From: Acidobacteriota bacterium
GTDB taxonomy: Bacteria > Acidobacteriota > Terriglobia > Acidiferrales > UBA7541
Assembly: GCA_003167215.1 (NCBI GenBank)
Contig: PMTV01000053.1
Location: 1 to 64,000, forward strand
Length of the DNA stretch: 64,000 nucleotides
Direction: 5' to 3'
Shown piece after piece: positions 43,991 to 52,375 of this stretch (the stretch's first letter is position 1; each line of letters starts with the position of its first letter). The notes beneath the pieces were generated by a model, which saw only the letters and a list, made by a program, of their open reading frames with translations, made no database searches and was not told the DNA's origin. A program made the translations under genes and the position numbers.

Positions 43991-44139
43991 CAACACCGCA
44001 GTTCAAAAGCGTCGGGTCTGAAGACCCGCGTTACATTAGCCCCACACCTCAAAAGCAAAGGCAAGATGCCGGGCTGAAACCCGGCACTACAAAAGCGACA
44101 ACGTCCGGACGCCGCGGGTGCTGCGCGTGCGATTCGAGA

Positions 44140-45546
44140 TTAGGCCGCGGCGGTGGCTTGAGCTTTTAGGCGGCCGGCGCGGATGGCTTTCAGCAGCGCG
44201 GCGTAGTCGCGGTCGGCTTGGTCGGCGTAGGAGGCCGCGAACTTCGCCAGGGCAGAATCGAAGGCATCGCTTTTGCCGAGGTAGCCGCCGATCATGGCCG
44301 CGTCGCCGGAACGGGCGTGGGCGCGTGCGAGAGTCCAGCCGCAGATGCCGACGTACTCGACCCAGTCGGTTTTGGTCATGGTCTCCAAGTCGATTTTCAT
44401 TTTCATGTCGCGGAGCTGGCGGAAATAATAGCTGCGACCTTCGGCGTCGCTGGTCCATCCGAGGAACACGTCGCTGGCCGATTGCAGAATGCGCTGTCCG
44501 GTGACGACGCGCTCGCCGTGATTGGCATACCGGCTCTTGCCGGCGTAGGGTTCGAGCACGGAAGGAAGGGCTTCTTTGAATTGCAGCAACATGGGATCGT
44601 GCTCGCCAGCCATCAGTAAAGCCACGGCGCAGCGCGTGCCCACGCTGCCCACTCCGACCACTTTCCGCGCCACGTCGATGATGTGATAGCGGTCGAGAAT
44701 GACGCGGCGCTCGGCCGGAAGAGTTTCGCGGTAATCGTGGAACATTTTGGTCACTTGTTTTTGCATCAAGTCGCTCTCGCGTGTGTGATAAACCAAAGGG
44801 GGATGATCCACGATTCGCGTGCGTCCATTGATCACGTCGGCGATCTTCGGGAAAATGTGTTCGGCGGTCTGGAGCCGGGCCTCGTGCTCGATTTCTTCCC
44901 AGCGCTTTTTCGCGGCCGCCGACTTCGATTCTTCGATGAAGACTTCGGCGTCCATGTGCGAGTACCAAACTTCCAGAGCGCGCATGTGCGCGTAGCGGCG
45001 CATGTGCTTGCGATAGGACTGTGCCAGCGTAAGCACAGCATCTTCGCAGCGACCACGGCCCATGCCGAGTTCACGCGACGCGAGGACGACACTCGCGGCC
45101 AGGCGCTTGACGTCCCACTCCCAGGGGGCTTGGAGCGTTTCGTCGAAATCGTTGATGTCGAACAGAAGCTGGCGCTCCGGGCTGGCGAATCCTCCGAAAT
45201 TCGCAGCGTGACAATCGCCGCAAGCCTGCACGCGAATTCCGGTGGCGGGAGTTTTCGAGAGATCCCAGGCCATCACTGCCGCCGAACCGCGGAAAAATGC
45301 AAAAGGAGATTGGCGCATGCGGCCGTAGCGGATGGGCAAAAGGTCGGGGAGGCGGCCGCGGTCGGATTGGCGCAGGATTTCGATGGGATCGGGACGGTTG
45401 GGAGGAGCGGACCACTTGGCGTGAGAGTTCCGCGGGACGCTTTCCCGCAGAGCTTTTCCCCGGCGCATGCGCTCTTCGATGCTGGGCCCCAGCACGGCGG
45501 ATCCTTCGCGTGGGATGCTGTGAATTTTTCCGCGGTGGGTGGTCAT
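44140..45546 (-). CDS. DUF2252 family protein
   Basis: A 468-residue soluble protein of the DUF2252 family. The family motif is split over GDCHAANFG (110-118) and FDINDFDE (129-136), a kinase-like pair (catalytic-loop-type HxxN and DFD-type) that suggests an aminoglycoside/choline-kinase-like fold. The segment EWDVKRLAASVVLASRELGM follows. Function is unknown; members occur widely in soil bacteria. The first 20 residues are variable. GGGATGC... gives no clear ribosome site; the ATG at 45546 is the first in frame with the family pattern. Confidence 0.9.
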   Translation of the reverse strand: MTTHRGKIHSIPREGSAVLGPSIEERMRRGKALRESVPRNSHAKWSAPPNRPDPIEILRQSDRGRLPDLLPIRYGRMRQSPFAFFRGSAAVMAWDLSKTPATGIRVQACGDCHAANFGGFASPERQLLFDINDFDETLQAPWEWDVKRLAASVVLASRELGMGRGRCEDAVLTLAQSYRKHMRRYAHMRALEVWYSHMDAEVFIEESKSAAAKKRWEEIEHEARLQTAEHIFPKIADVINGRTRIVDHPPLVYHTRESDLMQKQVTKMFHDYRETLPAERRVILDRYHIIDVARKVVGVGSVGTRCAVALLMAGEHDPMLLQFKEALPSVLEPYAGKSRYANHGERVVTGQRILQSASDVFLGWTSDAEGRSYYFRQLRDMKMKIDLETMTKTDWVEYVGICGWTLARAHARSGDAAMIGGYLGKSDAFDSALAKFAASYADQADRDYAALLKAIRAGRLKAQATAAA

Positions 45547-45904
45547 GGGTTAGGCATTGCCGAAGATACGGTGCTAGACGGATCGATTATGCCGGTTATG
45601 GTAGCCCCTGGGCTCGGGGCAAGTCATGAAGATAATTCTGGGCTGGGTGAGTGCGATAGGGGATCCTCCGAGTCCAACCGCAAAAGAAAGGAGCCGGCGA
45701 GACGCCCTTCCTGCGTCAGGGTAAACCGGCGTTACGAAGACCGGTGCGGCTCCCACTCGGGTAAGGCGGTGCTATGAAAGGCGGAACCGCCGGCGTGAGG
45801 CGCCGAGGGGGGCGCGGGGAGAAACCAATTGATGCGGGAATGCGTCTAATCAATTAGAATCGTAGTAATGTCCGTCAGGATTCAGAGCGGCGGAGGGTAC
45901 TAAA
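45547..45904. other. Divergent intergenic region with a repeat
   Basis: A composite repeat lies at 45686-45742 (AAGGAGCCGGCGAGACGCCC then TTCCTGCGTCAGGGTAAACC, then GGCGTTACGAAGAC); the same CGTCAGGGTAA insert occurs at about 39000-39045. The remainder holds the promoters of two divergent genes. No gene is supported. Confidence 0.5.
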
Positions 45905-47092
45905 ATGAAGCAACCAGCCCAGCAGCCCGCAGCAATCAGGTCGATCTTCTTGAAAAGCTTGCTTGGAATATCGTTCGCGGCCGTATTGGCATTGGCGCCC
46001 GCTCCTGCTTTCGCGCAACATGGCGGAGGCGGTGGTGGAGGCGGCGGGTCGCATGGCGGCGGAGGCGGTGGTGGGTCGCACGGAAGCAGCGGCGGTGGAC
46101 ACGCGAGCAGCGGGTCTGGCAGCGGATCGCACGCAACTTCCAATGCAAGCTCATCCAGCACAGGCGGGCATTGGTGGAATCCGTTCCATGGCAGCGGCGC
46201 CAACAACGCCGCAGGAACGAAAGCAGGCGGCACGGCGTCCGGCGGGAATACGGCAAATTCCACGGGCACGAACGCGACGACGCATTTCGCGGCAGGGAAC
46301 AACGTCTGGCAGGATCCGCCGGCGAACACGCGCGCAAATACAAACGCGCCGTCACATTTTTACGCAACTTCGAATCGCGAGGCCGCGACTGCCAAGCCCG
46401 TGCAGAGAACGATGAACAATACCTTGGGTCGAGCGGGCATCTCGCAAAACGCTTTGCGCCAGCGCCCGATCATTATTATTTACCCGTACAATCCATATGG
46501 ATTTGGATTTGGTTCGCCGTTTGGGTTCGGTTACGGCTTCGGGTGCGATCCCTGGCTCTGGGGATGCCCGGCAGGCCTGGGCTTTGGATTCGGTTACGGC
46601 GGAGGCTTCGGATACGGGGCCGGCCTTGGTTATTACGGCGGCGGCTATGGCGCCGGTTACGATGGCGGCTACGGCGGCGGATCGGACATGACGTTCGAGT
46701 CCAACGGAGCTGATCAAGGCGCGCCGAACGGCGACATGGCTTCGGCAGAAGGCAATGCAGGCGAGTGGCAGAACGCGCCGGAAAATAGCGCGCAGCCTAA
46801 TGATGCGAAGGCGCAGCCCTACGTGGTGATTTTCTTGCGCGACGGATCGAGCTACGCGGTCAGCGACTACTGGCTGGCGGAAGGCAAGCTGCACTACGTC
46901 ACTTCTTATGGCGGCGAGAATTCCGTGGACGCGAATCAGATCGACCTGCAGCGTACGGTGAACGAAAACGCGGCGCACGGAGTCACGTTCACGCTGCGCC
47001 CCGCAAACGCAACAAACCCTCCCAAGGGCAAACAGAATTTGCAGCCACCGCCGTCCAACGACGGCCAAACGTCCGCGCCAAACCCACAGTAG
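45905..47092 (+). CDS. Secreted glycine-rich protein
   Basis: A 395-residue exported protein. The signal peptide (SLLGISFAAVLALAPAPAFA) is followed by Gly/His/Ser repeats (GGGGGGGGSHGGGGGGGSHG), a Thr/Asn/Ala-rich linker, a Gly/Phe/Tyr segment (GFGFGSPFGFGYGFGCDPWL) and a C-terminal compact domain (AQPYVVIFLRDGSSYAVSDY, then KLHYVTSYGGENSVDANQID) of about 90 residues. That last part is the only segment with a fold-like pattern. Role unknown; surface matrix protein is a guess. GGAGGGTACTAAA precedes the start. Confidence 0.8.
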   Translation: MKQPAQQPAAIRSIFLKSLLGISFAAVLALAPAPAFAQHGGGGGGGGGSHGGGGGGGSHGSSGGGHASSGSGSGSHATSNASSSSTGGHWWNPFHGSGANNAAGTKAGGTASGGNTANSTGTNATTHFAAGNNVWQDPPANTRANTNAPSHFYATSNREAATAKPVQRTMNNTLGRAGISQNALRQRPIIIIYPYNPYGFGFGSPFGFGYGFGCDPWLWGCPAGLGFGFGYGGGFGYGAGLGYYGGGYGAGYDGGYGGGSDMTFESNGADQGAPNGDMASAEGNAGEWQNAPENSAQPNDAKAQPYVVIFLRDGSSYAVSDYWLAEGKLHYVTSYGGENSVDANQIDLQRTVNENAAHGVTFTLRPANATNPPKGKQNLQPPPSNDGQTSAPNPQ

Positions 47093-47111
47093 TTTTCCTG
47101 CGTAAAGAAAC

Positions 47112-47137
47112 AGGGCTGCCCATATGGGGGCAGCCCT
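47112..47137. terminator. Hairpin after the glycine-rich gene
   Basis: A 10-bp stem, AGGGCTGCCC and GGGCAGCCCT, with a 6-base loop, 20 bases after the stop; no T-run. It lies in the convergent gap with the FAD monooxygenase gene and may end either transcript. Confidence 0.55.
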
Positions 47138-47191
47138 AGAACACCGTTAGACATTTCCTAGCCAAGGCGGGGTGCGCTGAAATCCGAACGC

Positions 47192-48700
47192 TTAGGCGGT
47201 TTCCTCCGGCGGTTCGGCAGTGGCGTCGTCGGTCTGGACGTGCTCGGGGCGAAAACCCATTCCCACGACGTAGGCGGGGATTCGGCGCAGGATGGGAAAG
47301 CGCGCCAGTAGTTTTATGGGCCAGGGAAGCGCGAACTGTTTCTTGCTGGCCAGCACGGCGCTGATCACGCGATTCTGTATCAGCACCTGCAAGCGCTGCA
47401 TCATGCGAGTTGGAAATTCGCGGCGGCGCTGAACGACGGCGAGATCGTCCTCCGTCACGGTGCTGTATTCGAGTTCGGGCGCAGATGCTGTACGGTCGTT
47501 TTCGGCGAATGCGCTGCCGCCTACATTTCTCTCTGGCGTCCCGCCGTTTTGATCCACGGGGCCGCGCAAAAACGGCGAAGCGATTTGCCGGCTCGGCAGG
47601 CCCGCTGGCGCGAGCGTCAATCCCATCGCGATGGCCGCGGGAAGCGTGCCGCCTTCAGTTGAGAGCTCGGAAGTGAGCGCGTCCATTACCGGGACAATTC
47701 CAGGCACGGCGCCTCGCTGAAACGCGGGCGCCAGAATATTTCCCGCGGCGACGGCGTCTTGTATCGCGAGATTTATACCGACACCGCCAATTGGGGACAT
47801 GGCGTGCGCGGAATCTCCGATGCACAGCAGACCGGGGCGGTGCCATCGCTTCAGGCGGTCCACGACCACAGTAAGCAGCTTGATGTCGTCCCAGGTCTTT
47901 AATTCGTCCACGCACTCGCGAAGGTAGGGCGAGAGCCTGGCGATTTCTTCGCGGAAAGCGGGCAAGCCGCGCGCACAAATGGCGTCGAACCCACCTTTAG
48001 GAATCACGAAAGCGCACTGCCAGTACTCGTTACGCTGGATCTGCACAAGAACCCGCCCAGAATCTACGTGGCCCAGAGTTTGCACCGGGTCGGTTGGTTT
48101 GCGCGAAATGCGCATCCACAGCACGTCAATGGGCGAGCCAAAATCCTGCACTTGCAGGCCGGCTTTTTCGCGAACGATGGAGTGGCGGCCGTCTGCGCCG
48201 ATTATCAGTTCAGCGCGCACTTCGAGGGGGCCGAATTGGGTTTTCGCGCGCACGCCGATGACGCGATCGCCCTCCAGGATCAGATCGGTGACCTCAGCTC
48301 GCATGCGCAGATTAAATTCAGGATAGCGTTTGGCGTGGTCGGCCAAGAAATTCAGGAAATCCCACTGCGGCATGAGGGCAATGAATTTGCAGTGCGTTGG
48401 CAGATGCGTGAAATCAGCGATGGTCGCGTGTACGTCGTTAATTTGCACGCCAATATCGCGAAGCTCGTCGTGAGGAAGTTTGAGGAATTCATCGAGGAGG
48501 CCAAGCTCGTGCATGACTTCGAGCGTGGAGGGGTGGATGGTATCGCCGCGAAAATCGCGCAGAAAATCGGCATGCTTCTCGAGGACCAGGACTTCAACGC
48601 CCGCGCGCGCTAATAGATACGCCAGGACCATTCCCGCCGGCCCTCCGCCGGTGATGCAGCAGCGCGTGTTGATCTTTTGAACTGCGGGGTCTTCCGGCAT
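47192..48700 (-). CDS. FAD-dependent monooxygenase with internal insertion
   Basis: A 502-residue flavoprotein monooxygenase of the UbiH/PHBH group. The FAD dinucleotide motif is GGGPAG (18-23), followed by the DG motif (IGADGRHSIVREKAG, near 172-186) and the GDSAHAMSPIGGVGINLAIQ segment near 300. Relatives continue directly from FQRGAV to an RRREFPTR helix. Here about 82 residues are inserted between them (about 47460-47706), rich in Gly/Ala/Thr/Ser and containing GPVDQNGGTPERNVGG-like repeat-derived sequence. Substrate unknown, an aromatic ring is likely. The gene converges on the glycine-rich gene. Confidence 0.85.
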   Translation of the reverse strand: MPEDPAVQKINTRCCITGGGPAGMVLAYLLARAGVEVLVLEKHADFLRDFRGDTIHPSTLEVMHELGLLDEFLKLPHDELRDIGVQINDVHATIADFTHLPTHCKFIALMPQWDFLNFLADHAKRYPEFNLRMRAEVTDLILEGDRVIGVRAKTQFGPLEVRAELIIGADGRHSIVREKAGLQVQDFGSPIDVLWMRISRKPTDPVQTLGHVDSGRVLVQIQRNEYWQCAFVIPKGGFDAICARGLPAFREEIARLSPYLRECVDELKTWDDIKLLTVVVDRLKRWHRPGLLCIGDSAHAMSPIGGVGINLAIQDAVAAGNILAPAFQRGAVPGIVPVMDALTSELSTEGGTLPAAIAMGLTLAPAGLPSRQIASPFLRGPVDQNGGTPERNVGGSAFAENDRTASAPELEYSTVTEDDLAVVQRRREFPTRMMQRLQVLIQNRVISAVLASKKQFALPWPIKLLARFPILRRIPAYVVGMGFRPEHVQTDDATAEPPEETA

Positions 48701-48855
48701 GGCCGACCGTGCTCCGGTTCGTTCTGCGCGCTAATTCCAAGGCGCGAGACTGTGGGCCTGCGCAGATTGTACTTCAAATTGCAGCGTCCGACTGCGGGAG
48801 TCGGGATTTCGGAACCGAGCATTTGTAGAATACGAGGAAATCAACGGGAGCAGGC

Positions 48856-50133
48856 ATGGAGCGATGGCGAAGCTGGGGGATGGGCCGCCGGCCAATCCAG
48901 ATTTGGTACGCTGCGATATTGGTTTTACTTGCGACGCTTCTCGGATCGTTTCTTGTTGCGCAAGAGACGGCGCCAAGGCCTCCGCAAACGGGACTACTTG
49001 CTTCCACGCCCGAACCGGTCTATTCCAACAACACGAACGATCCGTGGAACCGAATATTTTACTTTTTGTTCTCGCGGCGCATCGAAACGCGCGTGAGCGA
49101 GGAGTTTTCCGAGGGCGCACCGTTTGTTGACGGCGTGAGCACGCGCACGTTCGAGCGAAACGAAATCGGGGATCGCGCAATCGACCCGTTGTACCCATCG
49201 CAAATTGTGGATATGGGGAGGCGGTTGGTTCTTACCGAGCCCGGTTACCCCGGCTTCACGAAAGCGCTGCACGAGGCGCTTGATGAGAGCGTCCCGCGCT
49301 CGACGGTTGCCAGGGCGTTGATGCAGAGCGATCTGTGGGGCGCACACGACATTCTATTCGTTCCATTTCCCGCGGCGGACGAGAAGGAGCTTGGTGAACG
49401 CAGGCTTGCGACGCTGGATCTGATCTCGCGCCTGATCAGGAAAATCGCTTTGACGCCCGCGGAGATTAAGTCGTTACCCAACAATTATTCCGCCGCGGTG
49501 CAGAGGCATGCGTTCCCCGATGTGTTTGGAAAGGACAGCGGATGGATAGAGGTCTTGGGGTTTCATCCGCGCGCGCACGATAGTGTTGCCGGCTTTCGCC
49601 GGACGGCGCGTGTTTTTCTGAAACCAGCGCAGGTGCAGCGCGACATGAAAGAATTTCTGAATGGTCTGCCGCAACGAGCCGAAAGTGACCCTATTGGAGG
49701 CTTGGACGGCGTCGCGCTGGTGACGCAACTTCTGTTAATCGATACGGAGGGGAAGTTGCATCCGACCACGCTCACCTCGGAGGCCCAGGTTCGGATGTTC
49801 GAAAATAGCGATGAGAGCAGATCCAAGCCGAATGACGGCAGGTTCAAGACGAATGACGGAACGCTCAAAAGAACTTCGCTGCAAGTGTGCGAGATCAGCC
49901 GGAAACTTTTCGTGCGAGAACCGGGATCGGGAGGGCTGGTCCCAGAGGACGACAGCATGCCCGCTTACGACCAAGGCTACGGCTTCGGCGAAGGCCAAGC
50001 CGTCAATCAAGGGCCAGATGCCTCGATTCTCGTCGAGACGCCGATTCAAGTTACGTTGAGAACGCGCTGCGCCGAGTGCCACGGCGACTTTGACGCAGAT
50101 AAACACATTTGCGATTGCGCGCCCTCCGCGTGA
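48856..50133 (+). CDS. Exported hypothetical protein with a CxxCH motif, possibly frameshifted
   Basis: A 425-residue protein with a hydrophobic segment near 19-37 (WYAAILVLLATLLGSFLVA). The main part is soluble and unassigned. Near the C-terminus, CAECH (about 408-412) is a possible single haem-c site. Directly past the stop, another frame stays open as NPAANETANFVISEKKKRRD then FETLRAYFNG, which reads like the natural end of the protein. This suggests a one- or two-base frameshift near 50115. GGGAGCAGGC precedes the start. No function is assigned. Confidence 0.65.
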   Translation: MERWRSWGMGRRPIQIWYAAILVLLATLLGSFLVAQETAPRPPQTGLLASTPEPVYSNNTNDPWNRIFYFLFSRRIETRVSEEFSEGAPFVDGVSTRTFERNEIGDRAIDPLYPSQIVDMGRRLVLTEPGYPGFTKALHEALDESVPRSTVARALMQSDLWGAHDILFVPFPAADEKELGERRLATLDLISRLIRKIALTPAEIKSLPNNYSAAVQRHAFPDVFGKDSGWIEVLGFHPRAHDSVAGFRRTARVFLKPAQVQRDMKEFLNGLPQRAESDPIGGLDGVALVTQLLLIDTEGKLHPTTLTSEAQVRMFENSDESRSKPNDGRFKTNDGTLKRTSLQVCEISRKLFVREPGSGGLVPEDDSMPAYDQGYGFGEGQAVNQGPDASILVETPIQVTLRTRCAECHGDFDADKHICDCAPSA

Positions 50134-50673
50134 TGCGCCGCCGGTCAGGCAATTGAATCCAGCGGCGAACGAGACTGCAAATTTCGTCATCAGCGAAAAG
50201 AAGAAGCGGAGGGACTTCGAGACGTTGCGCGCGTATTTCAACGGCGCGGGGTCTGCGGCGACCCGGCACTGAGGCACATTCGCCAGTTTGGTGGTTGGCC
50301 ACTGCTTTCGGAATCGGGAAGCGATGCCTACGCATTGATTCCATGGGGGTTCTGTGCTGAGGGCGCCGAAGCACCGCTGACCGGCGTAATCACCGGAAAT
50401 TATTTTTGGGGTGAAAAGTGCGCGTAACTGGCGGGGAGACATTCACTTGCGACTTGGACGAGTTATGCTCACACAGTCAATCACTTGCGTTATTTTTTGA
50501 TTTAGGGTAAAACTTTTTTTGTTAGCCTCGAGATCCGCGCAGAACAGATCACAGTTAGCCAATTCCGAAACGCAAACGGAAAACCCGCCGGCCTAAAGGC
50601 CGCCGCTACAGCACCGATCGTCCCTGAAGTTGTGACTGCATTCCGCAGCATGCAAATCTATACCGGAGAAGAC
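50134..50673. other. Intergenic region, possible frameshifted gene end
   Basis: The first 140 bases hold a coding-like frame (about 50134-50272) that may be the true end of the preceding gene. The rest, including an AT-rich stretch at 50460-50530, has no supported gene. A GGCCTAAAGGCC-type short palindrome lies at 50587-50605. CCGGAGAAGAC at 50662-50673 is the ribosome site for the next gene. Confidence 0.5.
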
Positions 50674-51057
50674 ATGCCGAATTACAACGCGCAAGTACCG
50701 CCGTATTCCATTTTTCCGGGCGACGTGGCGCTCGCCTTCAGCAACGAATCGCCCGCAGCGGGGCAGGCCAGCCAGCAATTCGCTTTGCCCAGCTACGCGG
50801 GATTTCCCGAGAACGGCCGCACGGTACGATGGCAGATCAGCTTCGGCACGGCGCCGACCGCGGTCAGCATTCAACTGCAGACGGCGATGAACGACGTGGA
50901 CGCGCAGTATGCCGTACCCACCGGCGCGGCCAATATGGGTTCCACGCTCACCACGGGCGACAACCTGGTGGCCACAGGTGTGCGCGCAAATTTTGTGCGC
51001 GCGAAAGTTGTGTCGATCACCGGGGGCTCGGGGGTCACGGTGCAGATCCTGGGATAA
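50674..51057 (+). CDS. Phage-structural-like hypothetical protein
   Basis: A 127-residue protein with a beta-rich, low-charge sequence (NYNAQVPPYSIFPGDVALAF, then GRTVRWQISFGTAPTAVSIQ, then RAKVVSITGGSGVTVQILG). The composition (Ala, Thr, Gly, Val, Gln) is like small phage decoration or tail proteins. It lies 940 bases before the terminase genes on the same strand. Assignment to phage is an inference. The ATG at 50674 has GGAGA upstream; an in-frame ATG 24 bases earlier is an alternative. Confidence 0.5.
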   Translation: MPNYNAQVPPYSIFPGDVALAFSNESPAAGQASQQFALPSYAGFPENGRTVRWQISFGTAPTAVSIQLQTAMNDVDAQYAVPTGAANMGSTLTTGDNLVATGVRANFVRAKVVSITGGSGVTVQILG

Positions 51058-51288
51058 GGCGGGCCTGTTCGACACGGATCGGCTCTCCGATTGCGAACTT
51101 TGGTCGCAAAACTGTCTTCCAACGCGGCGGTATCGGGTGGTATCGTAGCGACTCGGGCTAGGGAGTCTTCAGATGCCTGAAGAATTTACCTCCATCCGGC
51201 GGAAGGCGGGGCTTCGATCAAACGGTCATCGCATCGCGCGAATATAGTAGCGGCGGTCCTCGCAGTTGCGATCGCGGCTGCCGCTCCG

Positions 51289-51777
51289 ATGCTCGGGCAC
51301 GCGAGGGCGCAGTCGGCCAGCCCGTCGGTTCTACCGGCACCCAAGCAATCCACAGTTCAAGCTCCCGCGCAACCGGCCTCCGAGGTGCAAACGCCTGAAG
51401 GGCCGCCGCAGGCGGTTCGGCGCACGGTTACCGTAGCGTTCGATTACGATTTTTCGACGTATCCGCCGTGTTCCGCGAAGACGAATAAGAAATGCATCCA
51501 GCAATTCAATGTGTACGAGGTTTCTGCTCCTAAGCCCATTTTTCTTTTTACCATTCCGGTTCCTGCCAACGCGAAGGGAATGGTGAGCGGAATTAGCGGG
51601 TCGTCTCCAAACAAACGCGTCTTTTTCACCGGGCCGCACCGCTTCGGAGTGTCCGCGAAAATGGCCTCCCCGGACGGTGAGTCGAATCCGTATCAGTGCA
51701 TGGTCTTCGCGCAAGTGCTGCCTGACGATGCCGCGACACCCACGCAGGCGCCAGGCAGTTCATCACCTCAAAAATAA
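51289..51777 (+). CDS. Exported hypothetical protein, start unclear
   Basis: A 162-residue Pro/Ser/Ala-rich protein (ASPSVLPAPKQSTVQAPAQP, then a beta segment AVRRTVTVAFDYDFSTYPPC and IFLFTIPVPANAKGMVSG). The ATG at 51289 lies inside a signal-peptide-like stretch (VAAVLAVAIAAAAPMLGHA) that continues upstream in the same frame but without a start codon. A plausible start at 51173 (MPEEFTSIRRKAGLR, with AGGGAG upstream) is in another frame that ends at 51247. A frameshift near 51240 would join the two. Function unknown. Confidence 0.55.
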   Translation: MLGHARAQSASPSVLPAPKQSTVQAPAQPASEVQTPEGPPQAVRRTVTVAFDYDFSTYPPCSAKTNKKCIQQFNVYEVSAPKPIFLFTIPVPANAKGMVSGISGSSPNKRVFFTGPHRFGVSAKMASPDGESNPYQCMVFAQVLPDDAATPTQAPGSSSPQK

Positions 51778-51817
51778 TGCGGTATTGATTTCCCGGCTGC
51801 CTCGCCAAGCATTTATG

Positions 51818-51846
51818 GCGGGCGCAGCATGCTGCGCCGCTGCGGA
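51818..51846 (+). repeat. Dispersed palindromic repeat, GGCGCAGCATGCTGCGCC family
   Basis: GGCGCAGCATGCTGCGCC is a perfect 18-bp palindrome at about 51820-51838, the most regular copy of the family. Confidence 0.75.
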
Positions 51847-51914
51847 TCGAATCAGAACACTCCGATTAATTGCGACAACTTCCTCCTATGTGGGACACGT
51901 CCGCGCCAGCGGAG

Positions 51915-51983
51915 AAATCGACGCCTGCGGGACTCGAACCGGCTCGGCGGAGGGCGTGTCCCGCTACCCATTAGATAGTTACA
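51915..51983 (-). other. tRNA-like 3' fragment, possible attachment site
   Basis: Read on the minus strand, AATGGGTAGCGGGA, then CCGAGCCGGTTCGAGTCCCG and CAGGCGTCG resemble a tRNA D-loop and T-arm (TTCGA loop). No acceptor or anticodon pairing can be built, so it is not a working tRNA. GCGGGAC and GTCCCGC form a 7-bp stem. It lies at the left edge of the phage module, where an attachment-site duplicate of a tRNA 3' end would be expected. Confidence 0.3.
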
Positions 51984-51997
51984 AACAAAAGTGACGA

Positions 51998-52357
51998 ATG
52001 GCTGCAACCTCGAAGACGCATGCTGCAAAGGCGGAAAAACGCGTCGGCGCAGATCTTGCGGCTCAAACGAGCGCTGTTCGTTCTGCCGACGACACTGACG
52101 CTGGCGTCAAAAAAATCGGGCTTGCGGAAGCGCTGCGCGAAGAGGGAATTGACGAGAGGAAGATTGCGCGAGGCTACGCGAATACGCATAACAAACTCGG
52201 GGACAGCGCAGACAAGGGTGACATCAAGCTTTTCGTTGAGGTCCTGAAGGAGAACACGCGCACGCTGGAAGCCACTCGCGCCCCAGACCGGCGCGGCGCG
52301 GGCGACGGTCCTTTCACCATAATCATGAGACATAACGTTCCGCGGCCGGCCCGATAG
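51998..52357 (+). CDS. Phage terminase small-subunit-like protein
   Basis: A 119-residue protein with an Ala/Lys/Asp-rich N-terminus and a helical body (KKIGLAEALREEGIDERKIA, then RGYANTHNKLG, then FVEVLKENTRTLEA). It lies 18 bases before the large terminase gene, in the usual order. Small terminases bind the phage packaging site; assignment here rests mainly on the position and the DNA-binding-type helix pattern. Confidence 0.65.
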   Translation: MAATSKTHAAKAEKRVGADLAAQTSAVRSADDTDAGVKKIGLAEALREEGIDERKIARGYANTHNKLGDSADKGDIKLFVEVLKENTRTLEATRAPDRRGAGDGPFTIIMRHNVPRPAR

Positions 52358-52375
52358 AGCCTAGGAGACTGTTCG

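Noticed and set aside
44683-45777. A 364-codon plus-strand frame opposite the DUF2252 gene
   Set aside because: Shadow frame; the DUF2252 motifs are on the minus strand.
51915-51983. Functional tRNA on the minus strand
   Set aside because: Only D-loop and T-arm resemblance; no acceptor stem or anticodon arm can be paired, so it was listed only as a tRNA-like fragment.
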